A stretch of 35,068 nt of DNA. Origin: UBA8108 sp965659285. Lineage in GTDB: Bacteria > Planctomycetota > UBA8108. The stretch is taken from contig CBFHWB010000020.1 of the NCBI GenBank assembly GCA_965659285.1, positions 1-35,068 of the forward strand, in the 5' to 3' direction. The translations under genes and the position numbers were made by a program. The notes under the pieces were generated by a model that saw nothing but the letters and a program-made list of their open reading frames with translations, was not told the origin of the DNA and ran no database searches. Of this stretch, positions 1-7,774 are shown piece after piece (the stretch's first letter is position 1; each line of letters starts with the position of its first letter).

Positions 1-979
1 CCAGCTTCTGAAGGATCAGCCCGCGTTCACGTTCCCGCCCGATGAAGACAGGGCGCATGAGGCGAGGTGAAGTCGGGGGCTTCTGCGCTGCCAGGGAGCC
101 GGCATTCGCCAGCATCGCGGCAGCCTCCGCCGCCGTGGACGGGCGCTTGTGCCGGGCCTCTTCCATGAAGGAAAGAATTGTCCGGGCCAGCTTCGGGGCG
201 CAGGCCTTGTTGAGCTTTTCGAGAGGGGGGGGCGGCGGCTTGCGGGTTAGCGCGGCGGTGAGGGACTCGAACGGAGGCCGTCCGGCGATGATGTGGTAAA
301 GCAGCGCTCCTAAAGCGTAGAGGTCGGAGCGTTCCGTTGTCGCCGTTGAGGCGATCTGCTCCGGCGCCATGTAGAGCGGGGTGCCGCCATCGTGAGCACC
401 CTGGCGGTCGGATGATATTTTGCTCAGGGAATCCCGGGTCAGTCGTTTGCTGCCGCGGGCCAGTCCAAAGTCCAGCACCTTGATGGCCGGGCTCGCCTCT
501 GGGGGGGGCGAGCTCCCGTTTTTTGCCATCGACCTGGAGTCCTCTGTCGGCTCCAGCACCATGATATTCGATGGTTTCAGATCTCCATGGATGATGCCGC
601 GGTCATGTATGTACTCGAGCGCGAGGAGAACCTGGGCCGTGATGTGGAGCAGATGGTCGATCTGCAGCCGGCCGGGTTTAGGCTGATCGAGAAACTCATC
701 CAGCGGGCATCCTCGCAGACGTTCCATGACGAGAAAGAGCCGGTCACCGAGCGCGCCGGCATCGAGCAGGCGAACGATGTTTTCGTGACGTAGCTCGCCC
801 AGGGTACGAATCTCGCTCTCAAAAAGGCGCCGGTCAGCCAGGCTGTCTTCCCGCAGCAGCTTGATGGCGACCATTTCGTTTGTTTCAAGGTCGATAGCTT
901 CCCAGACGGCACCCATGCCGCCCCGGCCAAGGGGCTCATTGAGCTGGTATCGCGGATGTTTGAAGTCGATTGCAGGCAT
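1..979 (-). CDS. Serine/threonine protein kinase, N-terminal part, probably fused to an AAA-type ATPase (runs off left edge)
   Basis: An open frame on the minus strand starts at the ATG at 979-977 and continues past base 1; 326 residues are visible. It begins with a Hanks-type kinase domain: glycine loop GRGGMG at 18-23, ATP-anchoring Lys40 in VAIK, catalytic loop HGDLKPSN at 131-138 with Asp133, DFG at 170-172, and an APEQ activation-segment end near 205-208. After about residue 300 comes FIGRERE (312-318), a motif typical of the start of AAA/NACHT-like ATPase regions in large PknK-like sensor kinases, so the complete protein is probably much longer. The catalytic loop has HGD instead of HRD, which occurs in active kinases because the Asp is kept. 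It should phosphorylate proteins on Ser/Thr in the cytoplasm; its targets are unknown. A divergent lipoprotein gene lies 371 bases away. Confidence 0.9.
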   Translation of the reverse strand, partial: MPAIDFKHPRYQLNEPLGRGGMGAVWEAIDLETNEMVAIKLLREDSLADRRLFESEIRTLGELRHENIVRLLDAGALGDRLFLVMERLRGCPLDEFLDQPKPGRLQIDHLLHITAQVLLALEYIHDRGIIHGDLKPSNIMVLEPTEDSRSMAKNGSSPPPEASPAIKVLDFGLARGSKRLTRDSLSKISSDRQGAHDGGTPLYMAPEQIASTATTERSDLYALGALLYHIIAGRPPFESLTAALTRKPPPPPLEKLNKACAPKLARTILSFMEEARHKRPSTAAEAAAMLANAGSLAAQKPPTSPRLMRPVFIGRERERGLILQKL

Positions 980-1350
980 TTAGGATCCTCGTGGGCATTC
1001 AGAGCCCAGATTCTATCTTAATCTTCCGCATAGAGCCCTGACGACAAAAATGGCTAAAATATAGCCTCTAAAGCGGCTATTATTTTCTCGGTTTTAGTTG
1101 AAGGGAGGCGCTGAAGTGCCTTTCCGAACAGCCTGGAGGGGATTTTCAGGGAGCCGCGATGTTCACTAAATCTTTTTAATAGAGGACTTAAAGAAGCAGC
1201 CGGTATAATTTCTGCTGGTTTGAAATAACGCTATGCTTCCGGGTTGGGTAGGGGAAGCTTTGATGCGGTCCTGCTTGGGTAGGAGCCTATTATCGGTCCT
1301 TGAGCAGGGTTCCCGGGTACTGAAGAACAAGAACAACGAGGAGTCTATAC
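980..1350. other. Intergenic region between divergent kinase and lipoprotein genes
   Basis: These 371 bases hold no convincing gene. They must contain the promoters of the leftward kinase and the rightward lipoprotein. An AT-rich stretch contains a dyad (GGCTA at 1052-1056, five bases, TAGCC at 1062-1066) followed by another GGCTA at 1075-1079. A TATAAT lies at 1204-1209 on the plus strand without a good -35 partner. A short direct repeat, TTGGGTAGG, occurs twice between about 1244 and 1283. Confidence 0.6.
1052..1066. repeat. Short inverted repeat GGCTA-N5-TAGCC, possible operator
   Basis: A perfect 5-bp dyad with a 5-base AT-rich spacer lies about 75 bases upstream of the kinase start. A third GGCTA half-site follows at 1075-1079. 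Its placement in the divergent control region suggests a regulator site, but it is short and could be chance. Confidence 0.3.
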
Positions 1351-2007
1351 ATGTTTATTTTGAGTCGCAGAACGCTTGGTTTGTTGATCGCGTTGGCAGG
1401 GATTGTCTGCGTCAGCGGCTGTTCCACCGTTAATGAAATTTCCGGCAAGGTCGCTACGAACGTGCACAACAGGTTGCTTGATCTCACCGATCCTGTCAGT
1501 GCCGGTGTTGGCATGGGCATGGGAGCCAGTGTGCGGGCCACCAATTTCGTCCAGGGCGGGGCACTCTTTACCCTCGCGAAAAATTCTTTCAGGGGACGCC
1601 AGGTGCAGTCTCCAATCAATTTTTCTCCTGAGATCGGTCTCTCGCCTGTTTTTCACCTGCGCAGTATCGATGCCCCTGAGACGGGTTTCGATGGGCGAGC
1701 CGTCGTCGCCGGTAAGACTCTCGTCGATGCGTCTGAAAAAACCTGGAGCGACTGGGCCAATGGCGAGTCCTGGAGCTGGATTCCTGCGCGGTCGGATTAC
1801 GCCGCTCACTACGATCGTCACCTCTACGATGTCGGTTTCTCGGTGTACGCCCTCGTGGGGCTTGACCTCGCCGTCAACCCGATCGAGACCCCTTACGAAC
1901 TGGCCGATTTTTTCGTCGGACTGGTGAGCCTCGGCTTCATCGATCTGGCTGGTGACGATCACTCATGGGAAGGGCCGAGGTTGCTCGATACCGTCGCCGG
2001 AAAGTAA
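1351..2007 (+). CDS. Predicted lipoprotein of unknown function
   Basis: This encodes 218 residues. An N-terminal hydrophobic segment (about 7-22) ends in a VSGC lipobox, with the lipidated Cys at about residue 24, so the protein should be exported and anchored in the cell envelope. The mature part is small and rich in Gly, Asp and Phe, with a hydrophobic region near residues 160-200 (…YALVGLDLAVNPIETPYELAD…) that could associate with a membrane. A GAGGAG ribosome-binding site precedes the ATG. No enzymatic motif or known family is recognised. It is a single gene, convergent with the hydrolase at 2041-3555, so the context says little about its role. Confidence 0.8.
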   Translation: MFILSRRTLGLLIALAGIVCVSGCSTVNEISGKVATNVHNRLLDLTDPVSAGVGMGMGASVRATNFVQGGALFTLAKNSFRGRQVQSPINFSPEIGLSPVFHLRSIDAPETGFDGRAVVAGKTLVDASEKTWSDWANGESWSWIPARSDYAAHYDRHLYDVGFSVYALVGLDLAVNPIETPYELADFFVGLVSLGFIDLAGDDHSWEGPRLLDTVAGK

Positions 2008-2040
2008 TCTTCCGGTTCACGGCGATTCCGGCTTCACTGG

Positions 2041-3555
2041 CTACTGTTCCGAGGCGTCTCCGACCCCGGTCCAGTACGGCTCCGCCCACGCTGCGATGCT
2101 CTCGTCCCGGGCTGCTCGCTCAAAGTGCAGCCTGAGCTTTTTCTCGATGAGATCGTTGTTGAGATAGGGCAGGCCCAGGCAACGCCACAGGCGCTGAGCC
2201 TCTCCCTCCAGCGGCTCACGGCAGCACAGGGAAAATTCGTCCGCTCTTCCGGCAAGCACATCGTCGAGGTCGTTGGCCCAGTAGGATTCATCTGGCGTTC
2301 CCGAATTCTCTGCCTCTTCGAGAGAGAGGTTGGCGAAGCTGAGCAGGTAATCGGCTTCTTCAAAATCTTCACTCGTTCCATAGCGCACCCGGATCCGGTA
2401 TTCGCCGTCTGCGGCGGCCAGCAGGTGCTCCACCGGGGGAGTCCTGGAGCCGATCAGCCAGGGAAGGAAACGGTTCTGCAGGTAATCGCCGATCCGCTTC
2501 CGCTGGTCGCCCGTATCCCGCCGATCTTCAAGCAGCGGTCCCGTGGGGAAGTCTCTCGCGAGCTCGCTTTCCGGGTCAAAATGGCGCTCCTCTTCCTTGT
2601 CGAGAACGGTGACTCCCTCGGGATCCGGGAGAGACCGCAGCTTTCCATCGCTGAGCTCGTGCAGCTGTCCCGGGACCAGTTCCTCGATGGAGTGCTCGCA
2701 GCCGAATTGCTCAGCTACCTCGCGCTCCATACGGACCCGATCTTCCAGTCGTATCGGGAAGAGAATACGGTTGTAGTCGGGGTTCAGCGCCTGCGGGTAG
2801 CAGATCCCCTGTCCGGTGATGACCCTGACAAGGCCGGGATTTCCCCAGAGCAGGTCAGCCTCATCATCTAGCGGACTGTAGATGTCGAATAGTTCCGTAT
2901 AGGTCGCCTCGATGCTCTGTCCCAGCAGTTCCTTGCGCTGTTTCCCGTCTTTTGCCGCGAGCATGTTCATGGTGGAGTCGCCCTCGTTCTTTACGGTGAG
3001 GAAGCAGGCGGTCTGGACTCCATCTCTCGAGAACCTGTCCGCCAGCGCCTGCCTGGCGGCTGGATCATAGAGGGGCATGAGGGCGTCCCCTTCTCCTATG
3101 AAAACCTCCGCTTCGGTCTCGGCGGTGAGAACCATGACGTCATCTTCGTTGGTTGCCCTGAGCTCCGGGTTAAAAAACGCTCCGATCTTAAGTCCATGAA
3201 GGTCCAGCTCCAGGCCCTGGCAGAGTCTCGTGATCTCGAATTCGGGGAGGTATTCTTTCAGCAGGGGCTCGAGGTACTGCAGGCTCTGGGGAAGGAGGAG
3301 GGTTGGGGCCGGATCCAGTTGCCGCAGCTTCAGCAGCGAGTAGGGGTCCAGGTGATCGGTGTGTGAATGTGAAAGGTAAATGGCGTGGATCGGCTCGAGG
3401 GCTGACAGGTCAAGCTCCAGGCGCGGAAAGCGGCCCATCAGATCGCCTATGAGATAATCCGAGAGCCAGGGGTCGGCGAGGATGCGCACCGGCTCTCCGC
3501 CTTCAGGGATCATCTCCAGGATGTAGCTGCTGTGCCCGAGTGATAGGATCTTCAT
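2041..3555 (-). CDS. Metallo-beta-lactamase-fold metal-dependent hydrolase with long C-terminal extension
   Basis: This encodes 504 residues without a signal peptide, so it is probably cytoplasmic. The N-terminal half has the metallo-beta-lactamase fold: a GHSS start at 7-10, an ADPW motif near 27-30, and the metal-binding SHSHTDHLD at 62-70 (His63, His65, Asp67, His68). The arrangement resembles the UlaG/NAPE-PLD-like branch that opens lactones or hydrolyses phosphodiesters, but the substrate cannot be read from the sequence. The family core is usually 220-350 residues; here about 200 extra acidic residues follow, with no domain recognised. Family members fused to such tails include CMP-sialate hydroxylase-like proteins, but no Rieske motif is seen here. 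It is convergent with the lipoprotein (33 bases between them) and divergent from apgM. Confidence 0.8.
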   Translation of the reverse strand: MKILSLGHSSYILEMIPEGGEPVRILADPWLSDYLIGDLMGRFPRLELDLSALEPIHAIYLSHSHTDHLDPYSLLKLRQLDPAPTLLLPQSLQYLEPLLKEYLPEFEITRLCQGLELDLHGLKIGAFFNPELRATNEDDVMVLTAETEAEVFIGEGDALMPLYDPAARQALADRFSRDGVQTACFLTVKNEGDSTMNMLAAKDGKQRKELLGQSIEATYTELFDIYSPLDDEADLLWGNPGLVRVITGQGICYPQALNPDYNRILFPIRLEDRVRMEREVAEQFGCEHSIEELVPGQLHELSDGKLRSLPDPEGVTVLDKEEERHFDPESELARDFPTGPLLEDRRDTGDQRKRIGDYLQNRFLPWLIGSRTPPVEHLLAAADGEYRIRVRYGTSEDFEEADYLLSFANLSLEEAENSGTPDESYWANDLDDVLAGRADEFSLCCREPLEGEAQRLWRCLGLPYLNNDLIEKKLRLHFERAARDESIAAWAEPYWTGVGDASEQ

Positions 3556-3753
3556 CTCGTCTCCGTGGCCATTCGAATGGGTAGTGCTGAAGAGGAGAAC
3601 AGAGTTTTACCTTAATTGCAACGGGACCGGGCTTCGTGATGCCGCGGCTTGAGGGGATTGCGGCTTTCCCATGGCTGCAGGCTTCTGATATCCTTCTCAG
3701 AAAGAGGGCTTGCCAGGAGAGCCCGGTAGAGTCGGCAGATATCGAGAGGCAGG

Positions 3754-4965
3754 ATGCATTCAAAAACACGCGATCTTTTTATCCCTGACAGCGGTCGGAA
3801 AGTGATCCAACTGGTGCTCGATGGGCTTGGAGGGCTTCCCGATCCCGAGACAGGCCGCACGGAGCTCGAGACCGCTAATATTCCCAATCTCGATCGATTG
3901 GCCAGCCGCTCTTCGCTGGGGAGATCGCTTCCCATCGCGCCCGGCGTGACTCCCGGCAGCGGTCCGGCCCACCTGGCGCTCTGGGGCTATGAACCCTACG
4001 AGATTGAATTCGGCCGAGGTGTTCTTGAGGCGCTGGGCAGCGATTTTGACATGCAGCCGGGGGATCTGGCTGCCCGGGCGAATTTCGCGACAATTGATGC
4101 CGACAATATCGTTCATGACCGCAGAGCCGGACGTCCTCCCGATGAGGAAAATGTGAGGCTGTGCCAGAAGCTTCGTGAAGGACTCGAGGGCAAGCTGCCG
4201 GGGGTGGAGCTCTTCCTGCTCAACGGCAAGGAACATCGTTTCACGGTACTCTTTCGCGGCGGTGAACTCGGAGCCTGCCTGAATGACAACGATCCGCAGC
4301 GCGAGGGTCTTGAATTGTTGCCCGTTGTTGCCGGTGATGCCGCCTCGGAGCGCTCAGCTGAGCTGGTCGCAACCTTTCTCTCCGCGGCGAGGGAGCTCCT
4401 CTCGGATGAAGAGGTGGCCACCGGGATGCTCCTGCGGGGTTTTTCAGGGCTGCCGGATCTTATTGCTTTTAACGACCTCTACAGGGCGAGCTCGGCCGCC
4501 ATCGCTGCCTATCCGATGTACCGGGGTGTCGCGCGGCTCGTCGGTATGAAGGTGCTTGGCAGCCCTCATGGGATTGAGGAGGAGGTGCAGGCGTTGGAAG
4601 AGAATTACGGCGAGCACGATTTCTTCTTCCTGCACTACAAGCCCACCGACAGCGCGGGGCACTCGGGACTCTTTGACGAAAAGGTCAGCGCCCTGGAAGC
4701 CTTTGACGCCATCCTGCCCCGTATCGAGGCTCTCGAACCGGCCGCGTTGATCCTGACGGGCGACCATTCGACTCCCTGCATTCACCTGGAACACAGCTGG
4801 CATCCTGTGCCAACGCTCATCTCTTCGAAGCTGGCGTTGAATAGGACAGATGCCGTTTTCAGCGAACGCGATTGTCTCGGCGGTGATCTCGGAAATTTCA
4901 AGGCATCGGAGATGGTCACCCTGGCCATGGCCCATGCTTCGAGGATGAAGAAGTTTGGAGCTTGA
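3754..4965 (+). CDS. apgM: 2,3-bisphosphoglycerate-independent phosphoglycerate mutase, archaeal/ApgM type
   Basis: This 403-residue cytoplasmic enzyme interconverts 3- and 2-phosphoglycerate in glycolysis and gluconeogenesis (EC 5.4.2.12). It belongs to the alkaline phosphatase superfamily. The first metal-binding Asp lies in VLDGLGG (21-27). The phospho-accepting Ser69 lies in the family signature PGSGPAHLALWGYEP (67-81). The HYKPTDSAGHSG stretch (about 290-302) and the GDHSTPCIHLEHSWHP metal-ligand block (about 335-350) are both intact. Its length is normal for the family. It has its own upstream region of about 200 bases shared with the divergent hydrolase, and appears monocistronic, since thiO on the other strand ends 42 bases downstream. 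Confidence 0.95.
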   Translation: MHSKTRDLFIPDSGRKVIQLVLDGLGGLPDPETGRTELETANIPNLDRLASRSSLGRSLPIAPGVTPGSGPAHLALWGYEPYEIEFGRGVLEALGSDFDMQPGDLAARANFATIDADNIVHDRRAGRPPDEENVRLCQKLREGLEGKLPGVELFLLNGKEHRFTVLFRGGELGACLNDNDPQREGLELLPVVAGDAASERSAELVATFLSAARELLSDEEVATGMLLRGFSGLPDLIAFNDLYRASSAAIAAYPMYRGVARLVGMKVLGSPHGIEEEVQALEENYGEHDFFFLHYKPTDSAGHSGLFDEKVSALEAFDAILPRIEALEPAALILTGDHSTPCIHLEHSWHPVPTLISSKLALNRTDAVFSERDCLGGDLGNFKASEMVTLAMAHASRMKKFGA

Positions 4966-5007
4966 GTAGAGACTCCCGGCACCGGGCCGACATCAGCGCG
5001 TTCGTTC

Positions 5008-6084
5008 TCAATCGGTTCCGTCCAGGATCTCCCGCGCCAGCAACTCCTGGGTGAGGGGCGTCAGCAGGATTCCATTGCGGTAGTGTCCGACAGCCGCGTA
5101 ATAGCCTTCCGGGGAAAGGGGGCCGATGGTGGGGACGTCCTGCTCTCCAAGGGGGCGGAGCCCGGCCCACGATTCCACCACCGGCATCTCTCCCAGGAAG
5201 GGAAAGAGGCCGGCGGCGCTCTGGTGGAGACCATCTACCGCCTCCTGCTCGATCTCTTTATCAAAGCCCTTGTCCTCGACCGTCGTTCCGATGATGAGGC
5301 GGCCGTCCGTCCTCGGCACCAGGTAGGCGTCGTGGGCGTAGATGGTGTGCCGCGGGATCTCTTTTTCGTTTTTCCCGCAGTCCAGCAGGAGCATCTGCCC
5401 CTTGATCGGCCGAATTTCTACCCGCTCCACGCCGCCAATTTCACTTGCCCAGGAGCCTGCGGAGTTGATGACAATCGGCGAGCTGAAGTCGCCGGAGAGG
5501 GTTCTCACTCCGCTGACGCGGTCTTTCTCAACGAGCACGTCGCGGACCTCGCATTTCTCTCTAATCGTCACTCCCAGCCTTCTGCAGGCCGTCTCGAGGG
5601 CTTCAATCAGAGCCCTGCTGTCGAGGCTCCCCTCTTCTTCATAATAGAGCGCCCGAGTTATTTCCGGAGTGATTCCAGGCTCCAGCCCGCGGATCGTTTC
5701 CCCATCGACAAGGCGGGCGCCGTTGACCTCAGCTGTATGGATCTCGGTGGTGCTGGCGTCGCCGGAGAGAGGATTCAGGACTCCATTCAGCCTGAGGTCG
5801 ACACAGAGACCGGTTTCTTCTTCAAGTTCCCGAGCGTAATCAGGGTAGAGCTGCAGGGAGATCTCGCCCATCTCGGAGAGTTTTGATTCTTTCTGAAACT
5901 CAAGACGCGGACACAACATACCTCCTGCGGCATAGGAGGCCTCCTGGCCTGGAGAACTCCTGTCGTAGACGGCCACAGAGAGTCCCGCCGCGGCAAGCCG
6001 CCTGGCGATCGAGAGGCCGATGACTCCGGCCCCGATGATGGAACAGTCGGTGGAGTCGGATGTTGGGGAAGCGAAGGAGATCAC
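5008..6084 (-). CDS. thiO: FAD-dependent glycine oxidase/D-amino-acid oxidase family (ThiO-like)
   Basis: This encodes 358 residues of the DAO fold. The FAD dinucleotide-binding motif GAGVIGLSIA is at 18-27, followed by an acidic residue ending strand 2 (YDRSSPG near 40-46) and the substrate-side EASYAAGGML motif. The C-terminal FAD contacts (WAGLRPLGEQDVPTIGP and GHYRNGILLTP) match ThiO, which oxidises glycine to iminoacetate for the thiazole ring of thiamine. Other thiamine genes are not nearby, so a different amine substrate is possible. It follows the tetraheme cytochrome gene on the same strand after a 177-base gap, so it may be the last gene of that transcript or have its own promoter. 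Length is typical of the family. Confidence 0.85.
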   Translation of the reverse strand: MISFASPTSDSTDCSIIGAGVIGLSIARRLAAAGLSVAVYDRSSPGQEASYAAGGMLCPRLEFQKESKLSEMGEISLQLYPDYARELEEETGLCVDLRLNGVLNPLSGDASTTEIHTAEVNGARLVDGETIRGLEPGITPEITRALYYEEEGSLDSRALIEALETACRRLGVTIREKCEVRDVLVEKDRVSGVRTLSGDFSSPIVINSAGSWASEIGGVERVEIRPIKGQMLLLDCGKNEKEIPRHTIYAHDAYLVPRTDGRLIIGTTVEDKGFDKEIEQEAVDGLHQSAAGLFPFLGEMPVVESWAGLRPLGEQDVPTIGPLSPEGYYAAVGHYRNGILLTPLTQELLAREILDGTD

Positions 6085-6261
6085 GGTTTTTTTTCAGGCT
6101 GGCTTCTTCCGCGGTGACGGCCGGTCGCGCGCGCAAGGGCGTTTCAGGACCATGAAGAGGGACTGGCCCAGGGCAGGCCCACGGACGTTCCGGTTTCTAA
6201 CACAAAGCCCCGAGCTTCGCCATCTATTGACAACGGAGGCCGATTCTCGCTCGCGCGGCCC

Positions 6262-7773
6262 TCAACCTTTTGGGCAGGCGACCTTTTTCCGGGCGGGAAC
6301 AAACTGGAAGACCGAGCGTGTCTGCTCCTTGTTGTGGCAGACGATGCAGGAATTGCGGGCGACCTTGCCGAAGGAATGTTCAGCAGGTTTCCCGGGATGT
6401 TCAGGCTGCAGGCCGTGGCAGGACTCGCATTGGACATTGGCATAATTCCCGACGTTGGTCGTGTCGAGAAAGGCCGCTCCGTAGCCGAGGGTATGGCAGC
6501 CGATGCAATCGTAGCGCGCTTCGTCACCGGTTTTTTTGAGTTCATCGAAGGTATGCGAGTGGGTGGTTGTGAGCCAGAAGGCGTACTGCTTTTCATGGCA
6601 GCTTTTGCAGGCCGTGTGGGTCAGGTACCGGGCCTTGTCAGGCAGGTCTTTTTCGAGGTGTTTGACTCCGGAGAGATCGATGTTTTTCTTCCAGGCGTTG
6701 ACGAGGGCATCGATTTCCGGATCCGTCAGGTGGTGAGGCTCCAGCGAGATCCTGGTGAAGCGGTACAGGTTTTTACCGCTCAGAGACTGCAGCTCTTTCT
6801 TCTGCCGGGCATCGGCCTCGTCAAATTCAACCAGGTCGAGGAGCTCGTCATACCGCGCTCCCGAATAGAGAGTCTTTCCGTTCTTGAACAGCTCCACGTC
6901 CACGATGCCCAGGCGGGCTCCCTGTCCGTCGCTCCTGAGGAAGAGCGTGTTGTTTTTTTCTTCCAGCCACTCGCTCTCCTCCTTGAGCCAGGTCTTGTGG
7001 CTTCCCTGCTGGATGTAGGGATCAATGATGATCTCGAGATCTTTGAGTTTTTCGATCAGGCTGAAGTTCGTATCCTCCTTGAGATGGGAGAGAGCTATGA
7101 TGATGTCGGTTTCTGGCCGCAGGGTCTCGTAGGATCTTGCCGCAGCAGTGAAGGGATCAAGGATCTTGCAGCCCGGGGCGCGTTTTTCGAGGACCGGTTT
7201 GGGGATGGTTTCGAGAGTCAGACCGATGACTCCCACGCGGACTCCTCCGGCCTCGAAGACAGCGTGGGGCTTGAAAAGGAGCTTCCCATCCTTGTCCACG
7301 AAGTTAGCCGAGAGCATCTGGAAGCGGGCTTTCTTCTCGAGCTTAAGCAGGTTGTCGAGTCCAGTGATGAGATCGTAGGGGCCGATGGCCATGGCCGAAT
7401 AGCCAATCCTGTTGTAGGACTCGGTGATGAGCTCCGCCTTGCGGACGGCCTCCTTGACCTCGGTGGGCTTCAGCCGCTTGTTGATGGGGAAGAACGCGCT
7501 GCCTCCATCTAGGAGCAGGAGGTTTCTGCCGGTGGCCTTCAATTGCTTCAGGAAGCTGGCCCGGCGGGTCATGCTTCCCTGGCGCACCTCCTTGTGTTTG
7601 CAGCCACAGACATCGATGTAGCCGGCGTTGTTGATGTTGTAGACCAGGGTGAACTTTTTCGCGGTCTCGCTCTCGCCGGCGATTCCCGAGAGCATGGTCG
7701 CCAGGGCGACAAGCAGGAGACAGATGGGGGCCAGCATCATCTTACGCCGGCAACGTGATATCAGGGTTCTCAT
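6262..7773 (-). CDS. Calcineurin-like metallophosphatase/tetraheme cytochrome c fusion, cysteine form (Cys-Gly-Cys)
   Basis: This encodes 503 residues. An N-terminal signal or anchor (about 12-32) points to the periplasm. Residues about 40-300 resemble the 5'-nucleotidase/UshA-type metallophosphatase domain, but the usual N-terminal Asp-His metal motif is replaced by GYIDVCGCK with Cys56 and Cys58; LDGGSAFF, IGPYDL and ALSHL keep the family's later pattern. The C-terminal part has four haem sites (CKSCH 389, CIGCH 423, CESCH 449, CIVCH 476) in a cytochrome c554-like arrangement, with extra His residues that could be distal ligands. It ends in a conserved CPKG. The start codon is one base from the stop of the paralogue at 7775-9274, so the two are probably translated together. 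It likely transfers electrons; whether the phosphatase part is catalytic is doubtful. Confidence 0.88.
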   Translation of the reverse strand: MRTLISRCRRKMMLAPICLLLVALATMLSGIAGESETAKKFTLVYNINNAGYIDVCGCKHKEVRQGSMTRRASFLKQLKATGRNLLLLDGGSAFFPINKRLKPTEVKEAVRKAELITESYNRIGYSAMAIGPYDLITGLDNLLKLEKKARFQMLSANFVDKDGKLLFKPHAVFEAGGVRVGVIGLTLETIPKPVLEKRAPGCKILDPFTAAARSYETLRPETDIIIALSHLKEDTNFSLIEKLKDLEIIIDPYIQQGSHKTWLKEESEWLEEKNNTLFLRSDGQGARLGIVDVELFKNGKTLYSGARYDELLDLVEFDEADARQKKELQSLSGKNLYRFTRISLEPHHLTDPEIDALVNAWKKNIDLSGVKHLEKDLPDKARYLTHTACKSCHEKQYAFWLTTTHSHTFDELKKTGDEARYDCIGCHTLGYGAAFLDTTNVGNYANVQCESCHGLQPEHPGKPAEHSFGKVARNSCIVCHNKEQTRSVFQFVPARKKVACPKG

Positions 7774-7774
7774 T

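Noticed and set aside
1..979. Left-edge kinase as an inactive pseudokinase because of HGD instead of HRD
   Set aside because: The catalytic Asp, the VAIK Lys and DFG are all present; Gly in place of Arg in this loop is tolerated in active kinases.
1204..1209. TATAAT as the lipoprotein promoter
   Set aside because: No acceptable -35 element at 16-18 bases; listed only as part of the intergenic description.
4975..4986. CCCG/CGGG hairpin between apgM and thiO as a terminator
   Set aside because: The stem is only four base pairs with no T-run on either strand.
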